Assembly: GCF_021730305.1 (NCBI RefSeq)
Contig: NZ_CP032674.1
Span: 124,001-188,000 of the forward strand
DNA: 64,000 nt
Origin: Xanthobacter sp. YC-JY1
GTDB taxonomy: Bacteria > Pseudomonadota > Alphaproteobacteria > Rhizobiales > Xanthobacteraceae
Direction: 5' to 3'
The notes under the pieces are model-generated. The model was not told the origin of the DNA. It made no database searches and was given only the letters and a program-made list of their open reading frames with translations. The position numbers were made by a program, and so were the translations under genes. Position 1 is the stretch's first letter. Each line of letters starts with the position of its first letter. Positions 35,286 through 43,362 of this stretch are shown here, piece after piece.

Positions 35286-36761
35286 TCAATGCTGGCCAAA
35301 CGCCCCACCGCGGGCGATGCCGTAGCGGTCGAGCTTGGCGCGCAGGCCAACGCGGGAGAGGCCTAGCTCCTCGGCCGCGCGGCTCTTGTTCCAGCGGCAG
35401 CGCACCAGGGTTTCGGTGAGGATGGTGGCCTCCATGCGCTCGATGCGGTCCTTCAGCGGTCCGCTGTCGGGCAAGGAGATGGAGGAATTGGCCAGCGTCT
35501 CCGGCGCCCGCGTCTCGGCCGCGGCGGCGCGCACCACGTGGGGGGAGAGGAGATCGGCGGAGAGGCTGTCGCGCTCGGCGAGCACCAGCATGCGGGTGAT
35601 TTCGTTCTGCAATTCGCGCACGTTGCCCGGCCAGTCATAGGCGGACATGCAGGCGAGGGTCTCCTCGCTGAAGCCGCGCACGCGCTTGCCGTGCTGGCTG
35701 GAGAGCGCATCGAGCACGCTCTGGGCGAGGACCGGAATGTCCGCCCGTCGCTCGCGCAGCGCCGGCAGGGTCAGCACCATGGCCGAGAGGCGATAATAGA
35801 GGTCTTCGCGGAAGCGGGCACGGGCCACCTCGCCCTTGAGGTCGCGATGGGTGGCGGCGAGCACGCGGACATTCACCCGCTTCGCCTCGTTGGAACCCAC
35901 GGGGCGGATCTCGCCCTCCTGCAGGAAGCGCAGCAGCTTCACCTGGAAGGCGGGGGAGACGTCGCCGATCTCGTCGAGAAAGATGGTGCCTCCGTCCGCC
36001 TGGTCGAGCAGGCCGATGCGGGTCACGTGGGCGCCGGTGAACGAGCCCTTCTTGTGGCCGAACAGCTCGGATTCCAGCAACTCGTCCGGGATCGCCCCGC
36101 AATTCACCGCGAAGAAGGGCCGGTCCGAGCGCAGGCTGGAATAATGGATGGCGCGGGCGAGCAGTTCCTTGCCGGTGCCGGTCTCGCCATGGATCAACAC
36201 GGGCACGTCGAAGGTGGCCACCTGAGCCGCGCGGGTGCAGACCTGCGAGAGCGGGCTGCCGGGGGCGCGCACCAAGGTGTCGAAGTGGAAATTCTGCTTC
36301 ACCCGCGCTTCCAGCGCGCCGAGGCGGGCCTCGGCATTGGAGGCGGTGAGCTTCATCTCCAGATTGAGCCGCTCATGGTCGCGCTGGAGCTGGAACAGGT
36401 GCGCGGCATTGCGCGCGGCCAGCAGCAGCTGGTCCGGATGCCAGGGCTTGGGGATGAACTGGTAGATGCCGGCGTCGTTGATGGCGCCGATCATGTCCTC
36501 CGGCTCCGTGTAGCCGGTGACGATGATGCGCAAGATGTCCGGCCAGCGCTCGCGCACTTCGGTGAGCAGCGCGACGCCGGAGGTCTGCGGCATGCGCTGG
36601 TCGCAGAAGATCACCTGGATCCACTCATTCTCCAGGATGCGCCGCGCCTCCTCCGCATTGAGGGCGGTGAAGACGTCGAACTCCTCGTCCAGCACGCGGG
36701 CGATGACCTCCACCGAGCGCGGCTCGTCATCCACAACGAGGATGGCCGGGCGCCGGTTCAT
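35286..36761 (-). CDS. hoxA: NtrC-family hydrogenase regulator HoxA/HupR
   Basis: This 491-residue regulator has a receiver domain (acidic pair D11-D12, phospho-acceptor D54 in [10 protein letters not shown]105) and an AAA+ domain. Walker A GETGTGKE is at 192-199 and the sigma-54 contact loop GSFTGA at 239-244. A Fis-type HTH follows near the C-terminus ([24 protein letters not shown]). It lies between hypB and hypC and overlaps hypB by 4 bp (ATGA). HoxA/HupR proteins activate hydrogenase structural genes from sigma-54 promoters. The matching promoter is seen upstream of hupS. No partner kinase HupT or sensory hydrogenase HupUV is in the window. Confidence 0.94.
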   Translation of the reverse strand: MNRRPAILVVDDEPRSVEVIARVLDEEFDVFTALNAEEARRILENEWIQVIFCDQRMPQTSGVALLTEVRERWPDILRIIVTGYTEPEDMIGAINDAGIYQFIPKPWHPDQLLLAARNAAHLFQLQRDHERLNLEMKLTASNAEARLGALEARVKQNFHFDTLVRAPGSPLSQVCTRAAQVATFDVPVLIHGETGTGKELLARAIHYSSLRSDRPFFAVNCGAIPDELLESELFGHKKGSFTGAHVTRIGLLDQADGGTIFLDEIGDVSPAFQVKLLRFLQEGEIRPVGSNEAKRVNVRVLAATHRDLKGEVARARFREDLYYRLSAMVLTLPALRERRADIPVLAQSVLDALSSQHGKRVRGFSEETLACMSAYDWPGNVRELQNEITRMLVLAERDSLSADLLSPHVVRAAAAETRAPETLANSSISLPDSGPLKDRIERMEATILTETLVRCRWNKSRAAEELGLSRVGLRAKLDRYGIARGGAFGQH

Positions 36762-37747
36762 CGCGCGCCTCCCGCCGCCGCGCGCAGGGCCGAAGCTTCC
36801 GCTTCGCGGGCGCTCGCAAGGTCGTTGAGGCGGACGGCGCGGGCGGCTTCGAGCCAGGCGATCCAGCGGGCGAGGCCGATCTCGCCGCGGGACGAGGTGG
36901 TGAGGATGTCCGCCGTCGGGTTGATGCGGCGGATGTTGGCCTCCAGCGTCGCCATGTCCGCATCCACATAAGGCGCAAGGTCGGCCTTGGTGATGAGGAC
37001 GAGGTCGGCACCCTCGAAGATGTCGGGATATTTGAGCGGCTTGTCCTCGCCCTCGGCCACCGAGATCAACGTGACGCGCTTGGTCTCGCCGAGGTCGAAG
37101 GCGGCGGGGCAGACGAGGTTGCCCACATTCTCGATGAAGAGCACGCCGCCGGGCGGCAAGGGCAGCTTTTCCAGCGCGTGGCCGACCATGTGGGCGTCGA
37201 GGTGGCAGCCCTTGCCGGTGTTGATCTGCACCGCCGGGGTGCCCACCGCGCGGATGCGGGCGGCGTCGTTGTCGGTCTGCTGGTCGCCCTCGATGACGGC
37301 GCAGGGGATGCGGCCGGAAAGCGCCTTCAACGTCTCCACCAGAAGGGTGGTCTTGCCGGCGCCGGGGCCGGAGAGGAGGTTCAGCGCCAGCACGCCCGCA
37401 GCATCGAGCCGGGTGCGGTTGCGGCCGGCATAATCGTCGTTCTTGGCGAGGATGGAGGTCTCGATCTCCACCATGCGCGCCTGGGAGAGCCCCGGCGCAT
37501 GGGCGCGGGCGGGGCCGGTGCCATAGTCCAGCGTGCCGGCGTCGGGCGCGGGGGCGTGATCGTCGTGGTGATGATGGTGGTGACCATGGTCGTGGTCATG
37601 CCCATGGCCGTGATCGTGCCCGTGCGCATGGCTGTGGGTGGTGCCATCCGCATGGGTGTGGGTGTGCGGATGGGCGTGATCGTGGGAATGGCCGTGGGCC
37701 TCGGAAATGGTGGCGCCGTCGCCGCTGCAGCCGCAGACCGTGCACAT
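36758..37747 (-). CDS. hypB: Hydrogenase nickel-incorporation GTPase HypB
   Basis: This 329-residue GTPase inserts nickel into the large subunit with HypA. The N-terminus MCTVCGC is the high-affinity nickel motif. Residues about 18-66 are a long His/Asp/Gly-rich region ([20 protein letters not shown] and more) that stores nickel. The G-domain has GPGAGKTT (P-loop), [23 protein letters not shown] and the metal-site [19 protein letters not shown] 37747 overlaps the hypA stop by one base. The low-complexity DNA at 37545-37690 is this coding His tract, not a repeat element. Confidence 0.97.
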   Translation of the reverse strand: MCTVCGCSGDGATISEAHGHSHDHAHPHTHTHADGTTHSHAHGHDHGHGHDHDHGHHHHHHDDHAPAPDAGTLDYGTGPARAHAPGLSQARMVEIETSILAKNDDYAGRNRTRLDAAGVLALNLLSGPGAGKTTLLVETLKALSGRIPCAVIEGDQQTDNDAARIRAVGTPAVQINTGKGCHLDAHMVGHALEKLPLPPGGVLFIENVGNLVCPAAFDLGETKRVTLISVAEGEDKPLKYPDIFEGADLVLITKADLAPYVDADMATLEANIRRINPTADILTTSSRGEIGLARWIAWLEAARAVRLNDLASAREAEASALRAAAGGAR

Positions 37748-38088
37748 CACATCACCTCCAGGTCTTTGATCTTCATCTCGGTGCCGCCATTGGGCACGAG
37801 CCGTTCCCCGCCGCATTTTGGGCAGGGGGCGAGGCGGTGGGCCAGCGGCACGGTGTCGGAGCAGTCGAAGCACCAGGCGGTGCCGTCCTCCTCCAGAACC
37901 ACCAGCTCGGCGCCGTCCGCCAGCGAGCCTTTCGTCACCACGTCGAAGCCGAAGCGCAGCGCTTCCACCTCGATGCCGGCGAAGCGGCCGATGGCGAGGC
38001 GCACGCGGGTGACGCGCGAGAAATTCTGCGCCTTCGCCGCCTCTTCCATTGCCGAGAGCAGGCTCTCGCACACGGCCATCTCATGCAT
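37747..38088 (-). CDS. hypA: Hydrogenase nickel-incorporation protein HypA
   Basis: This 113-residue metallochaperone begins [11 protein letters not shown], where the MHE motif binds nickel, and carries a zinc-binding pair of CxxC motifs (WCFDC and CPKC) with [16 protein letters not shown] at the end. It works with HypB. The start at 38088 lies inside the end of hupK (8-bp overlap). An in-frame extension upstream exists but would add 24 residues that the family lacks. Confidence 0.95.
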   Translation of the reverse strand: MHEMAVCESLLSAMEEAAKAQNFSRVTRVRLAIGRFAGIEVEALRFGFDVVTKGSLADGAELVVLEEDGTAWCFDCSDTVPLAHRLAPCPKCGGERLVPNGGTEMKIKDLEVM

Positions 38089-39055
38089 AAGCGGGCTCCG
38101 TGGCGAAGGAGAGGGTGACGGGCACGCAGGGATTGATGGCGCAAACGAGCAGCGGCGCAAGCCACCGCGTCCGCCAGCCGGGGGAAAGGGCGGCGAAGGC
38201 CCGCTCCAGAAGTCCGCCCGGGGCGAGGTTCCAGGCGCTGGGGGAGAGGATGCGATAGGCCTTCACGCGCCCAGCCTCCACCGCCGCCCGATGCCCGAGC
38301 AGCCCGCGCGCGGCCGGCGCAATGCCGGCCGGAAGGGGCGGCGCAGGGCGGGGGGCGAGATGGGCAAGGCCATCCACCAGCCGGGCAAGGAGGCGCACGA
38401 ACAGGCTCGGCCCTTCCGACGCGAGCAGCGCGGCCATGAGCGGCGTCGCCGCGACGCGCCCCAGCGCCCCGGTCTCGCGGTGGGAGCCGATGGCGGCGGG
38501 GGGCCGCGTGAGGGTGGCCGCGAGCACGTCCGCGCTCAGCTCCGGCAGATGCACGCGCCCTTCCGCGGGATCGGCCTCGCGGATGCGGGCGAAGACGCGG
38601 GCGGTGGGCGTCGGCGCCGCGGCGAGCCACGTCTCCAGCTCGGCGGGGGAGAAAGAGGACAGGTCGCTGGCGTCCCCCACCAGAGCCGCATGGAAGGCGG
38701 CGCCGTCCGGCCGGGCGAGGAGGGCCAGCGCAGTGCGGTCCGGCGCCATGCCCAGCGCCACCGGCAAGGTGTGGAGAAGGGCGAGCGCGTGGTCGCGCAC
38801 CGTCTCGCGCGCCATCATCGCGGCATCGGCTGCGACGGGCAGGCCGAGCGCGGAGCGGGCGGCGAAGGCATGGGCCGCGCCGCACAGGTTGAAGACGAGG
38901 GGGGCGAGCCGCGCCGCCTCCTCCGGCGTGCGGCCGATAAGGGCCGCTGCGGGGTCCGGCCCCTCCTCCCGCGCCACGCGCCAGCCGCCCGCGCGCCCGT
39001 CCGGCACGAGGGTGAGGCTGCGGAGTGCGCGGGGCAGGGGCGCGCGCGAGTTCAT
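38081..39055 (-). CDS. hupK: Hydrogenase accessory protein HupK
   Basis: This 324-residue protein is the degenerate relative of the hydrogenase large subunit known as HupK/HoxV, a scaffold for active-site assembly. The near-C-terminal CAINPCVPVTLSFA mimics the large-subunit DPCxxC region with one cysteine kept. NLCGAAHAFAA near residue 57 echoes the N-terminal CGxC box with a single Cys. It overlaps both neighbours (4 bp with the HupJ-like gene, 8 bp with hypA), which fits the usual hup order. Confidence 0.88.
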   Translation of the reverse strand: MNSRAPLPRALRSLTLVPDGRAGGWRVAREEGPDPAAALIGRTPEEAARLAPLVFNLCGAAHAFAARSALGLPVAADAAMMARETVRDHALALLHTLPVALGMAPDRTALALLARPDGAAFHAALVGDASDLSSFSPAELETWLAAAPTPTARVFARIREADPAEGRVHLPELSADVLAATLTRPPAAIGSHRETGALGRVAATPLMAALLASEGPSLFVRLLARLVDGLAHLAPRPAPPLPAGIAPAARGLLGHRAAVEAGRVKAYRILSPSAWNLAPGGLLERAFAALSPGWRTRWLAPLLVCAINPCVPVTLSFATEPAYA

Positions 39056-39942
39056 GCCGCGCCGTCCCGCATTTCTTCCGCGCGCAGGTCTTCCGTGCCA
39101 GCGCGGGGGCCGAGGATGAGCGAGCGGCGGGACAGTTCCGCCGGCGCCTCGCGGCGGGGAGCCTCGGTCTCCGGGGCGGCCGCGGCCGTCTCGGCCGCGA
39201 CACGGGCGGCTTCCTCGGCCTCCGCCCGGCGGCGGATTTCGCCGGAGCGGGTGCCGTCCTCCCGGTTGCCGGCATCGAGCAGGCCGGGCATCACCGCCTC
39301 GGCCGTCTCCACCGCCTGCAGCATGGAGGAGAAATCGAACATGGGGGAGAACAGCGAGCAGGCCTTGTAGGGACCGGTCTCAGGCCGGTTGGCGGCGAGG
39401 AACTCGTAGGTGCCCGAGGGAAAGTCGATCAGCTCCTTCTCGCCGGTCCTCAGCTGCGACCAGTCGTCGGCGGCGTTGGGCAGGAGCACGATGTTCATGA
39501 ACCAGGGCGTCACCAGCACGCCCATCACCCGCCCTGCATGGATGCGGAAGCCCACCGCCTTCACCCCGAGGGTGCCGTTGACGAAGGGCACGCCCTTCAT
39601 CTTCGCCGCATGGATCTCGCGGAACACCGCCTCGAACAGGCCGGGCGCCTCGGCGAGCTGGCGCTCCAGCGCCGGATCGACCAGCGAGGGGCGCATCACG
39701 GCCGGCAGGTCCGGCGTGCCGCCATCGAGCACCATGAAGGCATCACGGGCGCCGTCGCAGACCGGGCAGCGCCAGTGATCAGGCAGCGCGTTGAACGGCG
39801 TGCCGGGGGGAATCTGCCACGCCTCGCACCCCTCGGCGGGGTCGTAGACGTGCCAGCAGACCTTGCATTCCAGCCGCGCGGTGGGGGCAAGCCGCGCGCG
39901 ATCGCCGAGATAGGAGCCGTCGAAGAAGCTGTGCTGGGACAT
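39052..39942 (-). CDS. hupJ: Rubredoxin (HupI)-HupJ/HybE fusion protein
   Basis: This 296-residue protein joins two hydrogenase accessory proteins that are separate genes in Rhizobium and Bradyrhizobium. Residues about 20-75 are a rubredoxin like HupI, with CKVCW (27-31) and CPVCD as the iron-binding CxxC pairs and WQIPPGTPFNALPDHWRC between. Residues about 85-225 are the HupJ/HybE chaperone domain (GVPFVNGTLGVKAVGF, VTPWFMNIVLLPNA, FPSGTYEFLAA). An Ala/Glu-rich low-complexity tail follows. The start at 39942 precedes the rubredoxin fold directly. It ends in a 4-bp overlap with hupK. The fusion would tether the redox and chaperone roles. Confidence 0.88.
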   Translation of the reverse strand: MSQHSFFDGSYLGDRARLAPTARLECKVCWHVYDPAEGCEAWQIPPGTPFNALPDHWRCPVCDGARDAFMVLDGGTPDLPAVMRPSLVDPALERQLAEAPGLFEAVFREIHAAKMKGVPFVNGTLGVKAVGFRIHAGRVMGVLVTPWFMNIVLLPNAADDWSQLRTGEKELIDFPSGTYEFLAANRPETGPYKACSLFSPMFDFSSMLQAVETAEAVMPGLLDAGNREDGTRSGEIRRRAEAEEAARVAAETAAAAPETEAPRREAPAELSRRSLILGPRAGTEDLRAEEMRDGAA

Positions 39943-39950
39943 ATCTTGCC

Positions 39951-40805
39951 TCACCGCATGGCCGCCAGCACCTCGACGAGGCGCTCGGCGGAATCGGCGA
40001 TGTCCTCGCGGGCGGCGCAGGCCACTTCCGGCACCTCGCTCACCTCGATGGTGTCGAGGATGAGCATGTCCTGCGAATTGTAGAAGCGCACCCGCCAGAC
40101 GTGCCGCGTGCCCGTGGCGTCGATGCGGCAATTGCCGTAGCCGCGCGAAAGCACGGTGGTCGCGCCGGGGCCGAGGCGCGCGTCCAGCATGGCGAGGTCT
40201 TCCGGCGTGTGCGGCAGCAGGGAGAGGTTGATGACGTGGGCGCCATCGCCGGGCTGGCGGTTGCGGGAGCGGTCGTCGATCTCCACCAGCAGAGCCGGGG
40301 CGTTGAAGATGCCGGGGGCGGGCACATCGAGGCCGGAGAGGTCGATGCCCGCGCCACCACCGAACGCCCGCACCAGCGCACCGCGCGGGAAGGCGCCGAT
40401 CTCGATGCGGTCGGTGCCCGCCGCGCCGCGCAGGCGCCAGACACCGGCGAAGGTGGCTTCCTGGATCTCCATGGCGCGGGCATCGCCGCGGCCTTCCACC
40501 TTCACCGCCACCTCACCCTCGCCCATGGCCTCGTCCACCAAAGCGACGTTGGCGGCGTCGAGATGGGCGAGGTCGATGATGCGGCTCTCGCCCGGCTGCC
40601 AGCTTTCCAGCGCGGCGATCACCTCCTCCAGCACGGCGAAGGCGGGGGCGTAGCGGTCCTTGTCCTCGACCTCGATGAAGGGCGCCTCGAAGGTGCGCAT
40701 GCCCGAGGGCATCTGGAGATAGGCGAGGCCCTCGTCCTCGGCGGTGGACTGGCTGCCGGGGCCGAAGCCGATGGGGGGCTGTGTGGCGAAGGGGGACGAA
40801 GACAT
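39951..40805 (-). CDS. hupH: Hydrogenase expression/formation protein HupH
   Basis: This 284-residue protein matches HupH/HoxQ/HyaF. Diagnostic blocks are YLQMPSGMRTFEAPF near residue 30, VINLSLLPHTPEDLAMLDARLGPGATTVLSRGYGNCRIDATGTRHVWRVRFYNSQDMLILDTIEV in the C-terminal half, and LAMLDARLGPG in particular. It is implicated in maturation of the small subunit or its iron-sulfur clusters under oxygen. It sits 12 bp after hupG and 8 bp before the HupIJ fusion. Confidence 0.93.
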   Translation of the reverse strand: MSSSPFATQPPIGFGPGSQSTAEDEGLAYLQMPSGMRTFEAPFIEVEDKDRYAPAFAVLEEVIAALESWQPGESRIIDLAHLDAANVALVDEAMGEGEVAVKVEGRGDARAMEIQEATFAGVWRLRGAAGTDRIEIGAFPRGALVRAFGGGAGIDLSGLDVPAPGIFNAPALLVEIDDRSRNRQPGDGAHVINLSLLPHTPEDLAMLDARLGPGATTVLSRGYGNCRIDATGTRHVWRVRFYNSQDMLILDTIEVSEVPEVACAAREDIADSAERLVEVLAAMR

Positions 40806-40817
40806 TGGGGGCAGCCT

Positions 40818-41222
40818 TCAGTGGGTGGCGGCGGAGGGGGCGGCGAGCAGGGCGCGGAGCTTGTCGAGATATTCGTCCCAGTCCCGCATGCGGGCGATGG
40901 CGCCCACCGGCTGGCCGGCGCGCAGCACCACGATGGCGGGGAGCGCGAGGCTCATGGTTTCCCGCAGCGCCGCTTCCGCCTTGGGACCGGCGATGGCGAT
41001 GCCGATGGCCTCCTGGCCGCCCAGCGCCTTCACCAGCTCGGGCAGCACCACGGCGATGTCCGGGCTCTCCAGATGCGCCTTGCCGTGGGAGGGCAGGAAC
41101 AGGAAATGGTCGCGGGCATCGAGGGTTGCGGCATCCTCCAGCGTCTCGACGGAGGGCCAGGCGCCGGCCTCGCTGAGGCGGCGGACGAGGGGGTGGAGAT
41201 CGGGGGCGGCGACCGGGGGCAT
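40818..41222 (-). CDS. hupG: Hydrogenase accessory protein HupG (HyaE/HoxO type)
   Basis: This 134-residue protein has the thioredoxin-like fold of the HyaE/HupG family without the CxxC motif. It shows LDARDHFLFLPSHGKAHLESPDIAVVLPELVKAL and LPAIVVLRAGQPVGAIARMRDWDEYL. In related systems it binds the Tat signal of the small subunit. ATG 41222 overlaps the hupF stop by one base. The frame remains open upstream through hupF antisense, which is not coding. Confidence 0.88.
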   Translation of the reverse strand: MPPVAAPDLHPLVRRLSEAGAWPSVETLEDAATLDARDHFLFLPSHGKAHLESPDIAVVLPELVKALGGQEAIGIAIAGPKAEAALRETMSLALPAIVVLRAGQPVGAIARMRDWDEYLDKLRALLAAPSAATH

Positions 41223-41554
41223 CAGGCTTCCTTTCGGCCGGCGGCGTAGGCCGCGGCGAGATGGGGCGGCAGGACCGGCTCGCGGTCCACGAGATCGGCG
41301 AAGGCGCGGTCGATGAGGGCGGTGTCGGCCTCCCCCGCCATGATGGCGGCGACGCCGGAGAGGGCTTCGGTGATCAACTGCGCCTCCTCCGCATCGAGAC
41401 GGCGGCGGGCGGTGCCCTGGAAGACGAGGACGTGATCGCCGACCCCGGCCTCGGGCACGAGGGAGAGATCCACCCGCTCCTCCCGCCCCTCGGCCGAGCA
41501 GAGCGCGTAGGGGCCTTCGAGGCGTTCGATGCGCATGGGCAGGCCGAGACACAT
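41222..41554 (-). CDS. hupF: HypC-family chaperone HupF
   Basis: This 110-residue protein starts MCLGLPMRIERLEG, the HypC/HupF motif with the metal-binding Cys2. VGDHVLVFQGTARRRLDAEEAQLITEALSGV is the usual core. It has a longer C-terminal tail than HypC, as HupF proteins do. In Rhizobium HupF protects the large subunit during maturation at higher oxygen. It lies 3 bp after hupD. Confidence 0.93.
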   Translation of the reverse strand: MCLGLPMRIERLEGPYALCSAEGREERVDLSLVPEAGVGDHVLVFQGTARRRLDAEEAQLITEALSGVAAIMAGEADTALIDRAFADLVDREPVLPPHLAAAYAAGRKEA

Positions 41555-41557
41555 GGC

Positions 41558-42184
41558 TCAGGCCTCACCCCGAACGAGCACGCGCGCATCGCCGATGCGG
41601 CAGGCGTCCTCGGCGCTCGGGCGCTCGGTCTCATAGGGATCGCGGGCGACTGCGGCGGTGACGAGCGAGCCTTCACCCGCGCGGGGTTCCGGCACGATGC
41701 CGAACTCGTCCTTGAGGATGGCGAGCACCTTGCGCGCGGCGGGCTCGATCTGCGCGGCGACGGTGGCGGTGAGGCCGCCGCCATAATCGTCCAGCACTTC
41801 CGGCTGCACACCCACCAGCACGATGCGGCCGGGTGTGTGGCCGCGCAGCGCGAGAAGACCGAGGATTTCCTGGAAGCCGGTCTGGTGCAGGCTCACCTTG
41901 CGGGCAGCGAGCACGGCCGGCACGTCGGCATCGGCGCGGATGTGGACGGTGCCCGGCGGGGAGCCGAAATCCACGGCATCGACGATGACGACGCCTTCAG
42001 CTTCTTCGAGATAGGGCAGGAGATAGAGGCCCTGGGTGCCGCCATCGAGCAGCGTCACCGGCTCGGGGAAAGTGTAGGCGCGATCCAGGGTTTCCAGAAC
42101 CCGCACGCCGAAGCCCTCGTCGGCCCACAAGATGTTGCCGATGCCGAGCACCAGAATGCGCGCGCAAATCCGTTCGCCGTCCAT
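41558..42184 (-). CDS. hupD: Hydrogenase maturation protease HupD
   Basis: This 208-residue endopeptidase removes the C-terminal peptide of the large subunit after nickel insertion. The metal-binding Glu and Asp are in GIGNILWADEGFGVRVLE (E near 23) and VDAVDF (near 70), with His in VSLHQTGFQEIL (near 100). It is the first gene of the second hydrogenase transcript and has its own FNR/FixK box 110 bp upstream. A tail of about 40 residues extends beyond the compact HybD-type fold. Confidence 0.94.
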   Translation of the reverse strand: MDGERICARILVLGIGNILWADEGFGVRVLETLDRAYTFPEPVTLLDGGTQGLYLLPYLEEAEGVVIVDAVDFGSPPGTVHIRADADVPAVLAARKVSLHQTGFQEILGLLALRGHTPGRIVLVGVQPEVLDDYGGGLTATVAAQIEPAARKVLAILKDEFGIVPEPRAGEGSLVTAAVARDPYETERPSAEDACRIGDARVLVRGEA

Positions 42185-42293
42185 GCGACGCCGCCCTCCC
42201 TGCGATGGCCTCCCACGACGGTCTGCCGCCGTCTGATTTCGAGTTCGACTAAATCAAGGACCGTGCCAATCCGGCTGGAAGCCGGCCAACCGG

Positions 42294-42307
42294 TTGATTC
42301 GGATCAA
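42294..42307 (-). promoter_or_regulatory. FNR/FixK box upstream of hupD
   Basis: TTGAT-TCGG-ATCAA is a perfect FNR/FixK site 110 bp before the hupD start. A class II arrangement would place transcription start near 42259; the -10 element there (GATTGG) is poor, so the exact start is unsure. Confidence 0.82.
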
Positions 42308-42529
42308 CAGTGGGCAGAGAGGGTGGGGCGGGGTTGCTGGCCGATATTGTAAGGAGTGTGATCGATATTGGCTGAAAATGGAATCTTGATTTCCATATTC
42401 CGCCATCCGGGATGGGTTTTCGCCGGTTCGGGAGAGGGCATGCCTGCGACGATCGTTAGCAGGTGCAGCGCGAAGTGGAATGCGTCGCACCATGTCTGCC
42501 GGCCGTCCTGCGCCGGAGCCCGGCCCACG

Positions 42530-42558
42530 AAAAAGGGCGCAGCCGAAGCCACGCCCTC
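42530..42558 (-). terminator. Intrinsic terminator after hupC
   Basis: Read on the minus strand, AGGGCG and CGCCCT enclose TGGCTTCGGCTG (itself with a GC-TTCG-GC tip), followed by TTTT. It lies about 40 bp past the hupC stop. Confidence 0.82.
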
Positions 42559-42594
42559 TTGTCGTTCTGGCCCTGTCCGGTCGGCCGTGGCCGC

Positions 42595-43350
42595 TCAGTC
42601 CGGATCGTCGTCCCGGAAGGTGCGGTGGCCGTTGGTGATGGCCGAGACCATGGACTGGCGGGACATGATGTCCTCGCGGATCACCGAATAGACGTGGATG
42701 ATGATGAACACGATGATCACCCACATGCCTAGGTGATGCAGCGTGTGCACCTGCATGGAGCCGCCCAGCAGCGGGATGACCCAGCCGAACAGCTTCGCCT
42801 GCCACGAGCCGAGCCCCGTGCCCTCCGAATAGAGGGCGAAGCCGGTGAGGATCATGAAGGCGAGGCCCAGCACCATCACGAAGAACAGGAACACCTGCGC
42901 CAGCGGATTGTGCCCCACGAACTTCAGCGGGCGCGGCTTGAGGAAGGCATACCACTGCACCTCGGTGAAGAAGCCCTTCCAGAAGCTCTTCCGCCAGAAG
43001 GGGAAGGTGAACAGCTCCCGGGAGTACTTGTTGCCGAAGAACGCCCAGATGATGCGCCCCAGGAAGCCCACGGCGAGGATATAGCCCGCCGCGAAGTGCA
43101 CGAAGCGGATTGTGCCCATGAGGTAATGGGCGCTCGCCTCGCCCGACAGGGTGGGGAAGGGCGAGCCGATGAAGTAGCCGGTGACGCACAGCACCAGGAT
43201 GGACAGGGCATTCACCCAGTGCCACAGGCGCACCGGCGCCTCATAGACATAGACGGTGGTCAGCTTCTTTCCACCGGCGATCACCCGCGCGACCTCGGTG
43301 GGGGGCGCCGCCGGAGGGGCGGTGCCGGGGGAGAGGGAGGTGTCCGTCAT
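42595..43350 (-). CDS. hupC: Hydrogenase b-type cytochrome subunit HupC
   Basis: This 251-residue membrane protein anchors HupSL and passes electrons to quinone through two haems b. VYVYEAPVRLWHWVNALSILVLCVTGYFIG gives the first haem-ligand His and helix, and HFAAGYILAVGFLGRIIWAFFGN gives the second. QVHTLHHLGMWVIIVFIIIHVYSVIREDIMSRQSMVSAITNGHRTFRDD is the conserved final helix and tail. About five membrane helices are seen. It is the last gene of hupSLC, 12 bp after hupL. Confidence 0.95.
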   Translation of the reverse strand: MTDTSLSPGTAPPAAPPTEVARVIAGGKKLTTVYVYEAPVRLWHWVNALSILVLCVTGYFIGSPFPTLSGEASAHYLMGTIRFVHFAAGYILAVGFLGRIIWAFFGNKYSRELFTFPFWRKSFWKGFFTEVQWYAFLKPRPLKFVGHNPLAQVFLFFVMVLGLAFMILTGFALYSEGTGLGSWQAKLFGWVIPLLGGSMQVHTLHHLGMWVIIVFIIIHVYSVIREDIMSRQSMVSAITNGHRTFRDDDPD

Positions 43351-43362
43351 GGCCGCCTCCCC

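Larger units (their letters stand above)
42185..42594. other. Regulatory gap between hupC and hupD
   Basis: This 410-bp stretch has no credible gene. It holds a U-tailed terminator for hupSLC at its right end and an FNR/FixK box for hupD at 42294-42307, dividing the cluster into two transcription units. The bases between show no further clear motif. Confidence 0.75.

Noticed and set aside
37545-37690. Tandem-repeat-like CATGG/GTGAT low-complexity DNA
   Set aside because: It is the coding sequence for the His-rich nickel-storage region of HypB.
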